DNA from: Marinifilum sp. D737
GTDB lineage: Bacteria; Bacteroidota; Bacteroidia; Bacteroidales; Marinifilaceae
Assembly: GCF_026672275.1 (NCBI RefSeq)
Contig: NZ_JANQCD010000017.1
Span: 36,454 to 100,453, forward strand
Direction: 5' to 3'
DNA length: 64,000 bases
A program made the position numbers and the translations under genes. How positions within the stretch are numbered: the stretch's first letter is position 1; every line of letters starts with the position of its first letter. The notes beneath the pieces are model-generated. The model did not search any database and was not told the DNA's origin. It worked only from the letters and a program-made list of their open reading frames with translations. This document shows, piece after piece, positions 1 to 8,986 of the stretch.

Positions 1-86
1 CCGAAAAAAAAACGGGTGATGATTTGTGCTTATTTGAGGACAAAATAAGTTGCCGCAGGCAATCCTTTATAATTTGAGCAAAGAAA

Positions 87-1142
87 ATGGAAAGAAAGAT
101 AAAAGATTCCAAGGTGTTGGTAACAGGAGGAGCAGGATTCATCGGTTCCAACCTGTGCGAAGCACTTTTACAACAAAATAACCATGTGGTATGTTTGGAT
201 AACTTCATGACAGGCCATCGACACAATATTGAAGCCTTCTTAAGCAATCCCAACTTCACATTAGTGGAAGGAGATATTCGAAACTACGAAGATTGCCAAA
301 AGGCCGTAGAAGGATGTGATTACGTATTGCACCAGGCTGCATTGGGTTCTGTACCCCGTTCCATTAAGGACCCCATGACCTCTACCGATGTAAACATTGG
401 TGGATTTGTAAAAATGCTGCATGCAGCGGCCGAAGCCAAAGTAAAGCGTTTTGTCTATGCTGCTTCCTCTTCTACTTATGGAGACTCAAAAGCACTGCCT
501 AAGGTAGAACACAAAATTGGCAATGCCCTTTCGCCTTATGCCATTACCAAGTATGTAGATGAATTGTATGCCAAAAACTTCTCTGACTTGTACGGCATTG
601 AAACCATTGGTTTGCGTTATTTTAATGTATTTGGAAGACGACAAGATCCTAACGGAGCATACGCAGCCGTAATTCCTTTGTTCGTAAAGAAATTAATGGC
701 TCACGAATCTCCGGTAATCAATGGGGATGGGACTTACTCTCGCGATTTTACTTACATCGAAAATGTAATACAGGCCAACCAATTGGCTGCCATTACCCCA
801 ACAGATGTCATCAAAGAAAGACAAGCTGAATATTATAAAGCAATTGATGAATCATTAAGCCTTAATCATTCATCATTAAACATTATTTCAGAGGTGTTTA
901 ACGTTGCCTATGGCCAACGTACCGACCTCAACGAATTAACCCAATCTCTAAGAGAAAACCTTTCCAAATTCGATCGGGAAATTGCCAAAGTAGAAATCCT
1001 TCACGGCCCTAACCGTGCAGGTGATATACCTCACTCTTTGGCTTCTATTGAAAAAGGGAAAATGTTGTTGAGATATAAGCCGGAGTATTCGATTCAAAGT
1101 GGTTTGCAAGAGGCTTGTAAATGGTATGTATATAATTTATAA
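87..1142 (+). CDS. UDP-sugar 4-epimerase, extended SDR family (WbpP/Gne-like)
   Basis: This is a cytoplasmic NAD-dependent epimerase that most likely converts UDP-GlcNAc (or its uronate) to the galacto form to supply the polysaccharide locus downstream. Seen: an N-terminal Rossmann motif GGAGFIGSN (about residues 14-22), the catalytic YAITK motif (about 152-156) with an upstream SSS run, and the HQAALGSVPRS stretch typical of the WbpP/TviC branch. At 351 residues it is near family length, but about 30 extra residues lie between DFTYIENVIQANQLAA and EVFNVAYG compared with what I remember of the family; their DNA contains a near-perfect 29-bp palindrome. Base composition is like the chromosome, not like the AT-rich genes that follow. 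The family is secure; the exact substrate is inferred. Confidence 0.88.
   Translation: MERKIKDSKVLVTGGAGFIGSNLCEALLQQNNHVVCLDNFMTGHRHNIEAFLSNPNFTLVEGDIRNYEDCQKAVEGCDYVLHQAALGSVPRSIKDPMTSTDVNIGGFVKMLHAAAEAKVKRFVYAASSSTYGDSKALPKVEHKIGNALSPYAITKYVDELYAKNFSDLYGIETIGLRYFNVFGRRQDPNGAYAAVIPLFVKKLMAHESPVINGDGTYSRDFTYIENVIQANQLAAITPTDVIKERQAEYYKAIDESLSLNHSSLNIISEVFNVAYGQRTDLNELTQSLRENLSKFDREIAKVEILHGPNRAGDIPHSLASIEKGKMLLRYKPEYSIQSGLQEACKWYVYNL
846..874. repeat. 29-bp imperfect palindrome inside the epimerase gene
   Basis: Two 14-bp arms (846-859 and 861-874) are reverse complements at 13 of 14 positions around a single central base. It lies in frame in the segment encoding the extra loop of the epimerase. 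It could be an in-frame palindromic insertion or chance in AT-rich DNA. Confidence 0.5.
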
Positions 1143-1169
1143 GAAAGGTTTGTGTGAAATTTATCTGGG

Positions 1170-1754
1170 ATGTTATCAATTAGAATAGAAAATAAATTAA
1201 GATATCTTTTAGAAAGATTTAAAAGTAGATTTAGATCCTTTTTGTTATTTGGTAATATTAATAAAATTAAATTCGGGAGAAAAGTTAAGCTTAGTGGTCA
1301 AATAAAACTAGGAGAGAATATAAGTATAAGAGATTATACCAATATTAAAGGAAAGAATATAAATATTGGAGATAATGTTTTTATACATGAGAATGTTTTC
1401 ATTCGTGGATTGGAGTATATTAATATTGGTGAAGGAACAACTATAAACAGAAATACAAGTATTTTAGATAAAGTTAATATCGGTAAATTTTGTTCGATTG
1501 CTCCTAATGTTGTAATTGTTGGTAGTAATCATAACTATGAAAATAAAAATGAATTAATTAAACAGCAAGGTTCTGAATGCATAGGTATTACAATTGAAGA
1601 TGATGTTTGGATTGCCACTAATGTTTCAATACTTGATGGAGTTACGGTTGGTAAAGGTAGTATTGTTGCTGCAGGTGCAGTAGTTAATAAAAATATACCT
1701 GAATACTCTATTGTAGCAGGGGTACCAGCTCGCGTAATGAAAAAAAGAAAATAA
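1170..1754 (+). CDS. Left-handed beta-helix (hexapeptide) acyltransferase
   Basis: This protein probably acetylates a sugar of the repeat unit, using acetyl-CoA in the cytoplasm. Seen: 194 residues with successive hexapeptide turns (IKLGENISI, INIGDNVFI, INIGEGTTI, VNIGKFCSI), the VGSNHNYE loop carrying the usual catalytic His, and the WIATNVSILDGVTVGKGSIVAAGAVV...VAGVPARVMKK ending characteristic of NodL/WbbJ-type transferases. The basic N-terminus (residues 1-35) could associate with the membrane. It overlaps the next gene by one base, so the two are probably translationally coupled. The AT-rich composition starts here. The acceptor sugar cannot be told from sequence. Confidence 0.9.
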   Translation: MLSIRIENKLRYLLERFKSRFRSFLLFGNINKIKFGRKVKLSGQIKLGENISIRDYTNIKGKNINIGDNVFIHENVFIRGLEYINIGEGTTINRNTSILDKVNIGKFCSIAPNVVIVGSNHNYENKNELIKQQGSECIGITIEDDVWIATNVSILDGVTVGKGSIVAAGAVVNKNIPEYSIVAGVPARVMKKRK

Positions 1755-3190
1755 TGTCAAATTCTAAACATTATATTTGGTCAGCAATTGGCAAATTCGG
1801 AACTCAGGCATTAGGATTTGTTGGTAATATTTTGATAGCTCGAGTATTAATGCCAGAAGACTATGGATTAATTGCTATGTTAGCAATAATTATGGGCTTA
1901 GCATGGAACTTTACAGAATCTGGTTTCGCAGACAGTCTAATTCGAAAACAAAATTCAGATAAATACGATTTTGGAACAGTTGCTACATTTAATTTATGTG
2001 CTTCATTGTTATTCTATTTAATAATTTATACAACTGCCCCTTTGATATCAGACTTTTTTAAACATGAAGAACTTATTGGAATTGTACGGATCTTAGCGTT
2101 ATCTCTAGTGCTCAAAAGTATTGTATTACCAGCTATAACATCACTCCGAAAAGAATTAAAATTTAATATTTTGGCAAAAATGCAACTTGTTTCAAGTATT
2201 ATTTCTATCAGCTTAACTTATTTAATGGCATTAAATGGATATGGTTATTGGGCATTAGCATTTCAACCTATTTTTATTGCTTTAGCCAATATATTTTACT
2301 TGTTAGTAAGAGAAAGGTGGCGACCATATTTCTGTTTTAAAATTGATCGTTTTAAAGAGATGTATCGGTTCGGAATTAATTTAATGCTATCATATATTAC
2401 CAATCAATTTGGAAATAATTTATATTCTGTAATTATTGGAAAATTTCATCCTGTTGCATCATTAGGCTTTTATAGGCAGGCACAAAAAATGCAAGAAGTT
2501 CCAACACAGGGGTTAAATGCTGTGGTTTTAACAACTAGTTATTCAATTATTGCAAAAGAAAAAGACAATACAAAACAGATTAATTTGTATCGCAATATTT
2601 TTTTTCAATTTGTTACGATACAAAGTGTTATGACATTAGTGTTTATTGGGATAGCAAAGCCTATGTTTGTTTTGTTGTTGGGAGTAAAATGGACTTCTTC
2701 AATATTATTTTTTCAACTTTTTATGCTCATAGCTTTAATTTACCCATTAGTTACAATAAATTCTAATATTGCTAAAATTCATAATAATTCAAAAATTTAT
2801 AGAAATTTAACTTTTTTTCGAAATGGTTTAAAGTTGGTAGCGCTAATAATTTTCGCTAAATCTTCATTGGTAAATATACTGTATGGTCAAATTGCTGCTG
2901 CTTATATATCTGTTGTAATTGATATGTATTTTTGTGGAAGAATAATTGACTTTACAATAAAAAAACAGTTAATAACATTCTTTAAAATATTTTACAAACC
3001 ATTTATTGCATATACAATTGCAATGATATCAACAAATTTGGTAGAGATAAATTTATATATTTCAGGAGTATTATGGTTAAGTGTTTTTTCAATAAGTCTA
3101 TTGTTTATTTATGTTCTTACAAGGGATGAATTATTTTTTCAAATTTTTCAAAACGTAAAATCTCAAATCTTAAAATATAAAAATGCTTAA
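1754..3190 (+). CDS. Polysaccharide flippase, MOP/PST superfamily (Wzx/WzxC-like)
   Basis: This inner-membrane flippase would move undecaprenyl-diphosphate-linked repeat units across the membrane. Seen: 478 residues, almost wholly hydrophobic, with roughly 12-14 membrane segments. The N-terminus (SAIGKFGTQALGFVGNILIARVLMPEDYG) has the signature of the PST branch, and the QMQxVP-like stretch QAQKMQEVPTQGL lies mid-protein. It overlaps the acyltransferases on both sides (1 bp and 8 bp), so it is part of one operon. Family assignment is firm; which polymer it carries is inferred from the locus. Confidence 0.92.
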   Translation: MSNSKHYIWSAIGKFGTQALGFVGNILIARVLMPEDYGLIAMLAIIMGLAWNFTESGFADSLIRKQNSDKYDFGTVATFNLCASLLFYLIIYTTAPLISDFFKHEELIGIVRILALSLVLKSIVLPAITSLRKELKFNILAKMQLVSSIISISLTYLMALNGYGYWALAFQPIFIALANIFYLLVRERWRPYFCFKIDRFKEMYRFGINLMLSYITNQFGNNLYSVIIGKFHPVASLGFYRQAQKMQEVPTQGLNAVVLTTSYSIIAKEKDNTKQINLYRNIFFQFVTIQSVMTLVFIGIAKPMFVLLLGVKWTSSILFFQLFMLIALIYPLVTINSNIAKIHNNSKIYRNLTFFRNGLKLVALIIFAKSSLVNILYGQIAAAYISVVIDMYFCGRIIDFTIKKQLITFFKIFYKPFIAYTIAMISTNLVEINLYISGVLWLSVFSISLLFIYVLTRDELFFQIFQNVKSQILKYKNA

Positions 3191-3893
3191 GCGACTGATT
3201 AAATCTAAAATAAAAAATCTAGAACTCCGTATATCACGTATTAGTGAAAAAAGGTACATTAATTTCTTAAGAAAAAATGGTATTGAAATAGGAGATGATA
3301 TAAAATTTCACGGAAAGTTAAATACGATTTCTATTGATATAACCCGACCAAGTTTAGTTACAATTGGAAGTAACATTAGTTTCAATGGATATTTCAATTT
3401 AATAACCCATGATTGGGGAACGTATGTAATTAGAAGGAAATATAATGAGTTTATACCATCTTCAGGAAGAGTTACTATAGGTAATAATGTGGTGTTTGGT
3501 AGGAATGTAACAGTTCTAAAAGGGGTTAAAATTGGAGATAATTGTATCATAGGGAATGGATCTATTGTAACAAAAGATATTCCTTCAAATAGTGTTGCTG
3601 TTGGTTCGCCTGCCAAGGTAATAAGTGATTTGGAAGAGTATTATATAAAAAGAAAAGAAAAATGTATTGAAGAAGCTTTTGATTACGCTAGAAGTATACA
3701 GACTAGGTTTAATCGTCGACCTGTTATTCAAGATTTTTGGGAAGAATTTGGATTATTCTTAAATGGTGAAGATATATGCTCTGAATTGCCAATAAAATTT
3801 CAAATGGGGCCTGCCTATGAGGACTATAAGAAACAACATAAGGCAATTTTTAACGGATTTGATGATTTTTTAAAACAAGCAGGAATAGAATGA
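3183..3893 (+). CDS. Hexapeptide acyltransferase with C-terminal extension
   Basis: This is a second sugar O- or N-acyltransferase of the locus. Seen: 236 residues; hexapeptide turns VTIGNNVVFGRNVTVLKGVKIGDNCIIGNGSIV followed by SVAVGSPAKVI (about 96-142), the standard end of the left-handed beta-helix. An extra domain of about 90 residues follows (from YYIKRKEKCIEEAF to the end), rich in aromatic and charged residues, that I do not recognise. The Cys/His-poor loop makes the catalytic His uncertain. The gene overlaps the flippase by 8 bp and the next glycosyltransferase by 4 bp (ATGA). Confidence 0.85.
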   Translation: MLKRLIKSKIKNLELRISRISEKRYINFLRKNGIEIGDDIKFHGKLNTISIDITRPSLVTIGSNISFNGYFNLITHDWGTYVIRRKYNEFIPSSGRVTIGNNVVFGRNVTVLKGVKIGDNCIIGNGSIVTKDIPSNSVAVGSPAKVISDLEEYYIKRKEKCIEEAFDYARSIQTRFNRRPVIQDFWEEFGLFLNGEDICSELPIKFQMGPAYEDYKKQHKAIFNGFDDFLKQAGIE

Positions 3894-4981
3894 AAAAAGT
3901 ACTTATCCTACATCCTGCTCACTGGGAACAGACAATGGGTGGAGCTGAACTTCAAATTTCATATTTAGTAAATATGCTAAAAGATAAAAATTATGAAGTT
4001 CACTTTATGTATGAAGACAATGGCAAGCAAATTTCAAATGTAACTAAGCTTAAATTGCATCCGTTAAAAAGGATAAAAGGGAAAAATAAATTGGGGAAAG
4101 GATGGATTCTTTATAGAAAAAGTATTTTCCAAAAGTTTAATGAAATTCAACCAGATGCTATATACACTCGTCTATATTCTTCATGGAGTGGTTTTGCAGC
4201 GAATTATGCAAAACAGCAAAGTGTAAATCATATTTTAGCAGTAGCATCTGACAGCGACCTTATGCGTGTTCAAGGTAAAGTTTCTTTATTAAAACCATTA
4301 GACGTTTTTGAAAAGAAATTGGTTAGTGTGGCTTACAATAATGCTACATACATATTGACTCAAAACAAAATACAACAGGAGTTACTCAGAAAATACTTTA
4401 ATAGAACAGGTATTAGAATAAATCAATCTACTCAATTTTGTAAAGAAGATAATATCAAAAAAGATAATGAGATTATAAAAATAATTTGGATTGCAAACTT
4501 TAAAAAAATAAAACGTCCAGAACTGTATGTTAAATTGGTTGAAAAATTTGAAAAAATACCCAACATCAATTTTACGATGATAGGTCGATCAGATGAAGTA
4601 TACAATGAGTTGATTGATAGAGCAGAAAAAATATCAAGTTTCAAATATCTTGGTGAAATGAGTAATCCTGAAGTAAATAAGTATCTTTTAGAAAGTCACA
4701 TCTTAATTAATACGAGTGATTATGAAGGGTTTTCAAATACATTTGTACAAGCTTGGATGAGAAAGGTGGTTGTTTTAAGTATGAATTCAAATCCTGACGA
4801 AATTATTTCTAATCAACAAATTGGTTTTATTTGTCCTACGATAGAAGAATTATCAAGTAAAATAGAATTATTGGTAGAAAACAAAATTCTTCGGGAAGAT
4901 ATGTCTAACAAAGCATACCAATATGCAATAGAAAATCATTCAATTGAGAAGAATTTAGACAAAGTAATATCATTATTTTAA
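3890..4981 (+). CDS. Glycosyltransferase family 4 (GT-B fold)
   Basis: This enzyme would add one sugar of the repeat unit on the cytoplasmic face. Seen: 363 residues; a Gly-rich N-terminal acceptor-domain start (LHPAHWEQTMGGAELQISYLV), then the C-terminal donor domain with IIWIANFKKIKRPELYVKL and the GT4 signature NTSDYEGFSNTFVQAW (about 275-290), which holds the E of the E-x7-E type motif. The start overlaps the previous stop (ATGA), which indicates coupling. Donor and linkage are unknown. Confidence 0.9.
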   Translation: MKKVLILHPAHWEQTMGGAELQISYLVNMLKDKNYEVHFMYEDNGKQISNVTKLKLHPLKRIKGKNKLGKGWILYRKSIFQKFNEIQPDAIYTRLYSSWSGFAANYAKQQSVNHILAVASDSDLMRVQGKVSLLKPLDVFEKKLVSVAYNNATYILTQNKIQQELLRKYFNRTGIRINQSTQFCKEDNIKKDNEIIKIIWIANFKKIKRPELYVKLVEKFEKIPNINFTMIGRSDEVYNELIDRAEKISSFKYLGEMSNPEVNKYLLESHILINTSDYEGFSNTFVQAWMRKVVVLSMNSNPDEIISNQQIGFICPTIEELSSKIELLVENKILREDMSNKAYQYAIENHSIEKNLDKVISLF

Positions 4982-4986
4982 ATCAT

Positions 4987-6141
4987 ATGAATAAATTCCA
5001 TTGGATAGAAGCCAAACAATTGGATAGAGTAACCAATTATTCTACGGAAATTGAACCGATAAAGTATGCACTAAATAATAATATTGAAGCATTTTACTAT
5101 TGCACTTTTGAAAAGAAGAAAAAGTATTTTGGATTTAATAAAAATATTAAATATTTGGGTTTTTTTAGGAAAAGATTTATTAAAGCTATTGAATTTCAGA
5201 TGTTGGTTGTTTTTAAAGCTATTTCAATTGTTTTGTTTCGGAAGAACAGTGTAATAATGGTTAATCAAGACCTGATTAGACACATGTTGCCAGCTGTTTT
5301 TTTTAATAAAATTTTAAAACAACAGAATAAATTTATCACTGATATTAGGACTACACCTACAGGTGTACATACTTTTGAGAAGGATATGAAATCTTTTCAT
5401 AGTCAGTTTCAAATAGCAATAAAACATTTTCATGGGTTCAGTTTTATAACACCATTCATGGAGGAATACATCATGAGTGAATATAGGTTGAAAAACTATA
5501 GGAGTGTGAATTGGAGTTCAGGAGTAGATATTGATTTATTTAATCCAATACATTACAACAGGGAAAAGACTAATGAAAAATTTACTCTTTTCTATCATGG
5601 AGGTATTTCTATTTCAAGAGGTAATCTTAATTTAATTAAAGCAGCAGAAAAATTAGTTAAAAAAGGATATAATATAGAACTCGTCCAAGTTGGAATAGCT
5701 GTGGACAAAGAGATTGAAAAATATATTGAGAATAATAATTTAAGTTCGTGGTGTCAATTATTGCCTCCGGTTCCACTTGAGATGATTCCCCAATATATTG
5801 CAAATGCAGATCTTCCAGTGCTACCATTTCCTCATTTTATGGCTTGGAGAGTTTCTAGTCCAATAAAATTAATGGAATATTTGGCTATGGGGAAAAAGGT
5901 TTTAGCTCCAAATATGGAAAGTTTTACTGATGTTTTCGGACAAAATTCTGATTTGGTTTTTTATTTTAATTCTACAACCAATGATCCAATTGCGGAAATG
6001 ACAATAGCAATACAGAAAATTTTAGATAACAAGCTTTTAAATAATGATAATTTCTATAGCGAATCCAGAGATTTTGTGACTAAAAACTATACTTGGGAGA
6101 AACAAGCTGCCAACCTTTTTAATTTTTGTGGCACTTTATGA
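4987..6141 (+). CDS. Glycosyltransferase, GT-B fold (GT4-like)
   Basis: This is probably the second elongating glycosyltransferase. Seen: 384 residues; the C-terminal half has the donor-domain pattern (FTLFYHGGISISRGNLNLIKA at about 195-215, then ADLPVLPFPHF and SSPIKLMEYLAMGKKVLAPN at about 275-315). The motif SPIKLMEYLAMGK is typical of GT4 proteins. The N-terminal half is weakly conserved and basic, with one hydrophobic stretch (MLVVFKAISIVLF, about residues 74-86) that may touch the membrane. It begins 5 bp after the previous stop and overlaps the polymerase gene. Confidence 0.85.
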   Translation: MNKFHWIEAKQLDRVTNYSTEIEPIKYALNNNIEAFYYCTFEKKKKYFGFNKNIKYLGFFRKRFIKAIEFQMLVVFKAISIVLFRKNSVIMVNQDLIRHMLPAVFFNKILKQQNKFITDIRTTPTGVHTFEKDMKSFHSQFQIAIKHFHGFSFITPFMEEYIMSEYRLKNYRSVNWSSGVDIDLFNPIHYNREKTNEKFTLFYHGGISISRGNLNLIKAAEKLVKKGYNIELVQVGIAVDKEIEKYIENNNLSSWCQLLPPVPLEMIPQYIANADLPVLPFPHFMAWRVSSPIKLMEYLAMGKKVLAPNMESFTDVFGQNSDLVFYFNSTTNDPIAEMTIAIQKILDNKLLNNDNFYSESRDFVTKNYTWEKQAANLFNFCGTL

Positions 6142-7421
6142 GTAAGGAAAAGTTTACATTACTTTTAGTAAGTATGTTTTTAGTTTTCACCCAAGGTATG
6201 TGGGAACGATTGTTTTTTTTAACACCAATAGTAGGATATGTTGTTGATTTTTCAATTGTTTTATTCATATTCTGGAATTTTAGAATAAACATTTCTGTTC
6301 CAGGTTTATCGTTGATTGTTTGTTATTTGGGATTTGAATTTTTAGTTGGTCTTTTGAATTCAAATTCGGTTATTGATACGATTCTGTACATTCGTTATTT
6401 TGTATATTTTTATCTCATTTTTGCGCAATTATATTGCTATTCTTTAGGTATAAGAAATTGGTTGAAATTATTGAAATTTTCAATTTTTCTAATCTTATTA
6501 CAAGGTATAGGTGCTGTATATAACTTATTAATATTAGGGGAGAGAGTTGAAGGTTATGTCGGCTTAATGGCAAGCTTGGGAGGAACAACGGCTACTATTT
6601 TTCCATTATTTATATCGTCTATTGTATTATTAATATATCTCAATAGTAGATTTTATTCTAAAAAAATATACCTAATATATTTATTAATTATGGCTAGTGT
6701 GTTTTTAGTAGGATATTCAAGTGGAAAAAGGACAATTTATTTTATTATCCCGATTTTTATTTTGATAACTTTTATGTTTTCGATTGATCGTAATATATCT
6801 AAAACGTTTTTTCAGAAAAAATTTATAACAATGACGATTTTAGGTGTTTTATTTTTTCCTGTGTTAATTTTTGGAATTACGAATTCACGTGGATTAAACA
6901 ATGATCTATCAGGCAATGAAAATTCATTAGGTGTGATTTCTAATGCAATTAACTATGTAAAAGAATATGAATCAGCAACAGATCAATATGGAAATACAAT
7001 TGGACGATCTAACACGACAAAACAAATAATAGTAAAATCAAGCAATTTAAATTTTTTTCTAACTGGTGTAGGATTTGGTTCAATAAAGAATGAGCAAACT
7101 AAAGAGAGTTTGGGTATTGGATATGGTGTTGTTGGGTTAACTCGCGATATTATATCCGCAGGTTGGATTTCAGCTTTGCTAGTAATTTTAATATTTACAG
7201 TTGTTATTTTTAGGAATAATTCATACTTTAAATCTAGTTTTAATTCTATATTAAGGCGATTATTATTTATGATCTTTATTTATACATACTTCTTTTATTC
7301 TTCCGATTTTTCAGTTAGTCTTAAAATTACTTTTTTCCTCGCTATTATTCTTGCTTTAATAAATAGTCCAAGACATCGCTTTATTAGTTTATATATTCAA
7401 AAAAAGCTATCTATATTATAA
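6138..7421 (+). CDS. O-antigen/exopolysaccharide polymerase-like membrane protein (Wzy-like)
   Basis: This is the likely Wzy polymerase, joining flipped repeat units on the periplasmic side. Seen: 427 residues with about 10-12 hydrophobic segments and one larger hydrophilic loop (about 255-310, ITNSRGLNNDLSGNEN to NLNFFLTGVGFGS); a late loop ending in a G-x-G-F-G motif is usual in Wzy/WaaL proteins. I chose the ATG at 6138, which overlaps the previous stop as ATGA, over the upstream TTG at 6126. Wzy proteins share little sequence, so the call rests on topology and place in the locus. Confidence 0.8.
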   Translation: MSKEKFTLLLVSMFLVFTQGMWERLFFLTPIVGYVVDFSIVLFIFWNFRINISVPGLSLIVCYLGFEFLVGLLNSNSVIDTILYIRYFVYFYLIFAQLYCYSLGIRNWLKLLKFSIFLILLQGIGAVYNLLILGERVEGYVGLMASLGGTTATIFPLFISSIVLLIYLNSRFYSKKIYLIYLLIMASVFLVGYSSGKRTIYFIIPIFILITFMFSIDRNISKTFFQKKFITMTILGVLFFPVLIFGITNSRGLNNDLSGNENSLGVISNAINYVKEYESATDQYGNTIGRSNTTKQIIVKSSNLNFFLTGVGFGSIKNEQTKESLGIGYGVVGLTRDIISAGWISALLVILIFTVVIFRNNSYFKSSFNSILRRLLFMIFIYTYFFYSSDFSVSLKITFFLAIILALINSPRHRFISLYIQKKLSIL

Positions 7422-8365
7422 TGTCAAGATTGAAAAAACTTTTAATATTCCTTATAAAGAATGTTCTTGGGAGCTTTTTATTTTTTTTTGGAGGAGTACA
7501 CATAATAAAGTACCTTCTTCGTAAGAAAAGATATTATATTGTTTTAAACTATCATAACTTCTCAAGATACAACAATTATAAAATAAATCGTGGTGATATA
7601 CTAGAAATAGGCTATGAAAGAAATTTTGAAAAGCAAGTCTGTTTTCTAAAAAAGCATTTTCAATTTTGTTATCCTGAAGAATTTTATTGTAAAAATACTG
7701 CTCGAGGAATTATTAATATACTATTGACTTTTGATGATGGTTATAAAGACAATTATGATATTGCTTACCCAATATTAAAAAAATACAAGATTCCTGCAGT
7801 TTTCTTTATTGTAAGTTCAGTCCCTAATACTAATTCTTGGCTTTGGCATGATAAGGTTCGATTTCTAGTTACGAAGAACAAACTAGATGCCATTGAAGCT
7901 GAAAAAGAACTGGTAAAATTGAATGCAGGAAAAAAAATGAATTCAAAATTTATTGAAAAGATAGATGAATTGAGTAAAGAGTTTCCCGACAAACGCCTCA
8001 TGATGAATTGGAATGAGATTAAAGAATTGGCAGAGAATGGCTATGTTATTGGTTCACACACACACACTCATTCTCCAATCCTATTTTTAAATTCTATTAA
8101 TAGGAAAAAGGAATTACAGTCTTCTATTAAAATTATTTCAGAAAAAATTAATAAAACAGTTTCACAATTTGCTTACCCTAATGGTCTATATGATAATGAT
8201 TGTGATGAACTGATGTTTGAATCAGGAATTAAAATTTCTTATACTACAGACAAAGGTTTTAACCAAAAGAATGATTCATTTTTACGAATTAAAAGAATTG
8301 GAGTGAATGCATCAGATTCAATTGGAGTACTATTGTTAAAATTATTTTTAAATAAGGATAAATGA
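7421..8365 (+). CDS. Polysaccharide deacetylase (NodB/CE4 domain)
   Basis: This carbohydrate esterase family 4 protein would remove acetyl groups from N-acetylated sugars. Seen: 314 residues; an N-terminal hydrophobic segment (FLIKNVLGSFLFFFGGVHII, about 10-28) that may anchor it, motif 1 TFDDGYKDNY (about 107-116) with the paired Asp residues, motif 2 SHTHTH (about 212-217) carrying the metal-binding H-x3-H-like pair, and a later FAYPNG (about 248). It overlaps the polymerase by one base and the next gene by 4 bp. It may act on the repeat unit or on the finished polymer. Confidence 0.9.
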   Translation: MSRLKKLLIFLIKNVLGSFLFFFGGVHIIKYLLRKKRYYIVLNYHNFSRYNNYKINRGDILEIGYERNFEKQVCFLKKHFQFCYPEEFYCKNTARGIINILLTFDDGYKDNYDIAYPILKKYKIPAVFFIVSSVPNTNSWLWHDKVRFLVTKNKLDAIEAEKELVKLNAGKKMNSKFIEKIDELSKEFPDKRLMMNWNEIKELAENGYVIGSHTHTHSPILFLNSINRKKELQSSIKIISEKINKTVSQFAYPNGLYDNDCDELMFESGIKISYTTDKGFNQKNDSFLRIKRIGVNASDSIGVLLLKLFLNKDK

Positions 8366-8979
8366 ATATTAAGGCAAAATTTAAGCAATATGGTTTAAAA
8401 AGTAGTTGCAGTAGAAGTTTGAAATTTTTATTAAGACGAATAGGCATAGATTACGAATCGTATTATTTAATGGTCAACAGAATAGATATTGATGAGATAA
8501 ATCGTAAAATGGAAAAATTCGATTTTTCTGATGTGGAGGAACTTTCATTATCAGATTTTGAGAAAGGTGATCCAAATGATTTTACTGCGTCAAAGTTTGA
8601 GTTAATAAAATCTCGATTTGAATCAGGAAAATATTGGGCATTTGGAATTATAAAAAATGATATGTTGGTTTATTCTTGTTGGATAAATACTGCAGAATTG
8701 CAATTTCCTACTAGATTTTTTAAAAGGTTTCCCTTTAGAGCAGATGAGGGACTGTTACAAGATGCATATTGCCATCCAGACTATAGAGGGAAAAAATATC
8801 ATTCTAAAATGAACTTATATAGACTATTTAAATTATATGAATTAAAAAAGAAAAAGGCAATAGTTATTGTATTAAATGATAATATTCCCGCATTTAAATC
8901 ACAGTTAAAATCCGGATTTATTGTTGAAAATAAAATAACTTTTTTAAAAATTTTAAATAGAATATTCTTGTTTGATTAG
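8362..8979 (+). CDS. GNAT-family acyltransferase
   Basis: This is probably an acyl-CoA-dependent N-acyltransferase that modifies an amino sugar. Seen: 205 residues; the stretch LQDAYCHPDYRGKKYHSKMN (about 131-150) matches GNAT motif A (beta-strand, then R/Q-x-x-G-x-G/A and helix), and NIPAFKSQLKSGF (about 173-185) resembles the N-x-x-A-x-x-x-Y-x-K-x-G-F end of GNAT proteins. The first 45 residues are basic and unlike GNATs. It overlaps the deacetylase as ATGA. A substrate cannot be named. Confidence 0.75.
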   Translation: MNIKAKFKQYGLKSSCSRSLKFLLRRIGIDYESYYLMVNRIDIDEINRKMEKFDFSDVEELSLSDFEKGDPNDFTASKFELIKSRFESGKYWAFGIIKNDMLVYSCWINTAELQFPTRFFKRFPFRADEGLLQDAYCHPDYRGKKYHSKMNLYRLFKLYELKKKKAIVIVLNDNIPAFKSQLKSGFIVENKITFLKILNRIFLFD

Positions 8980-8986
8980 TAATATT

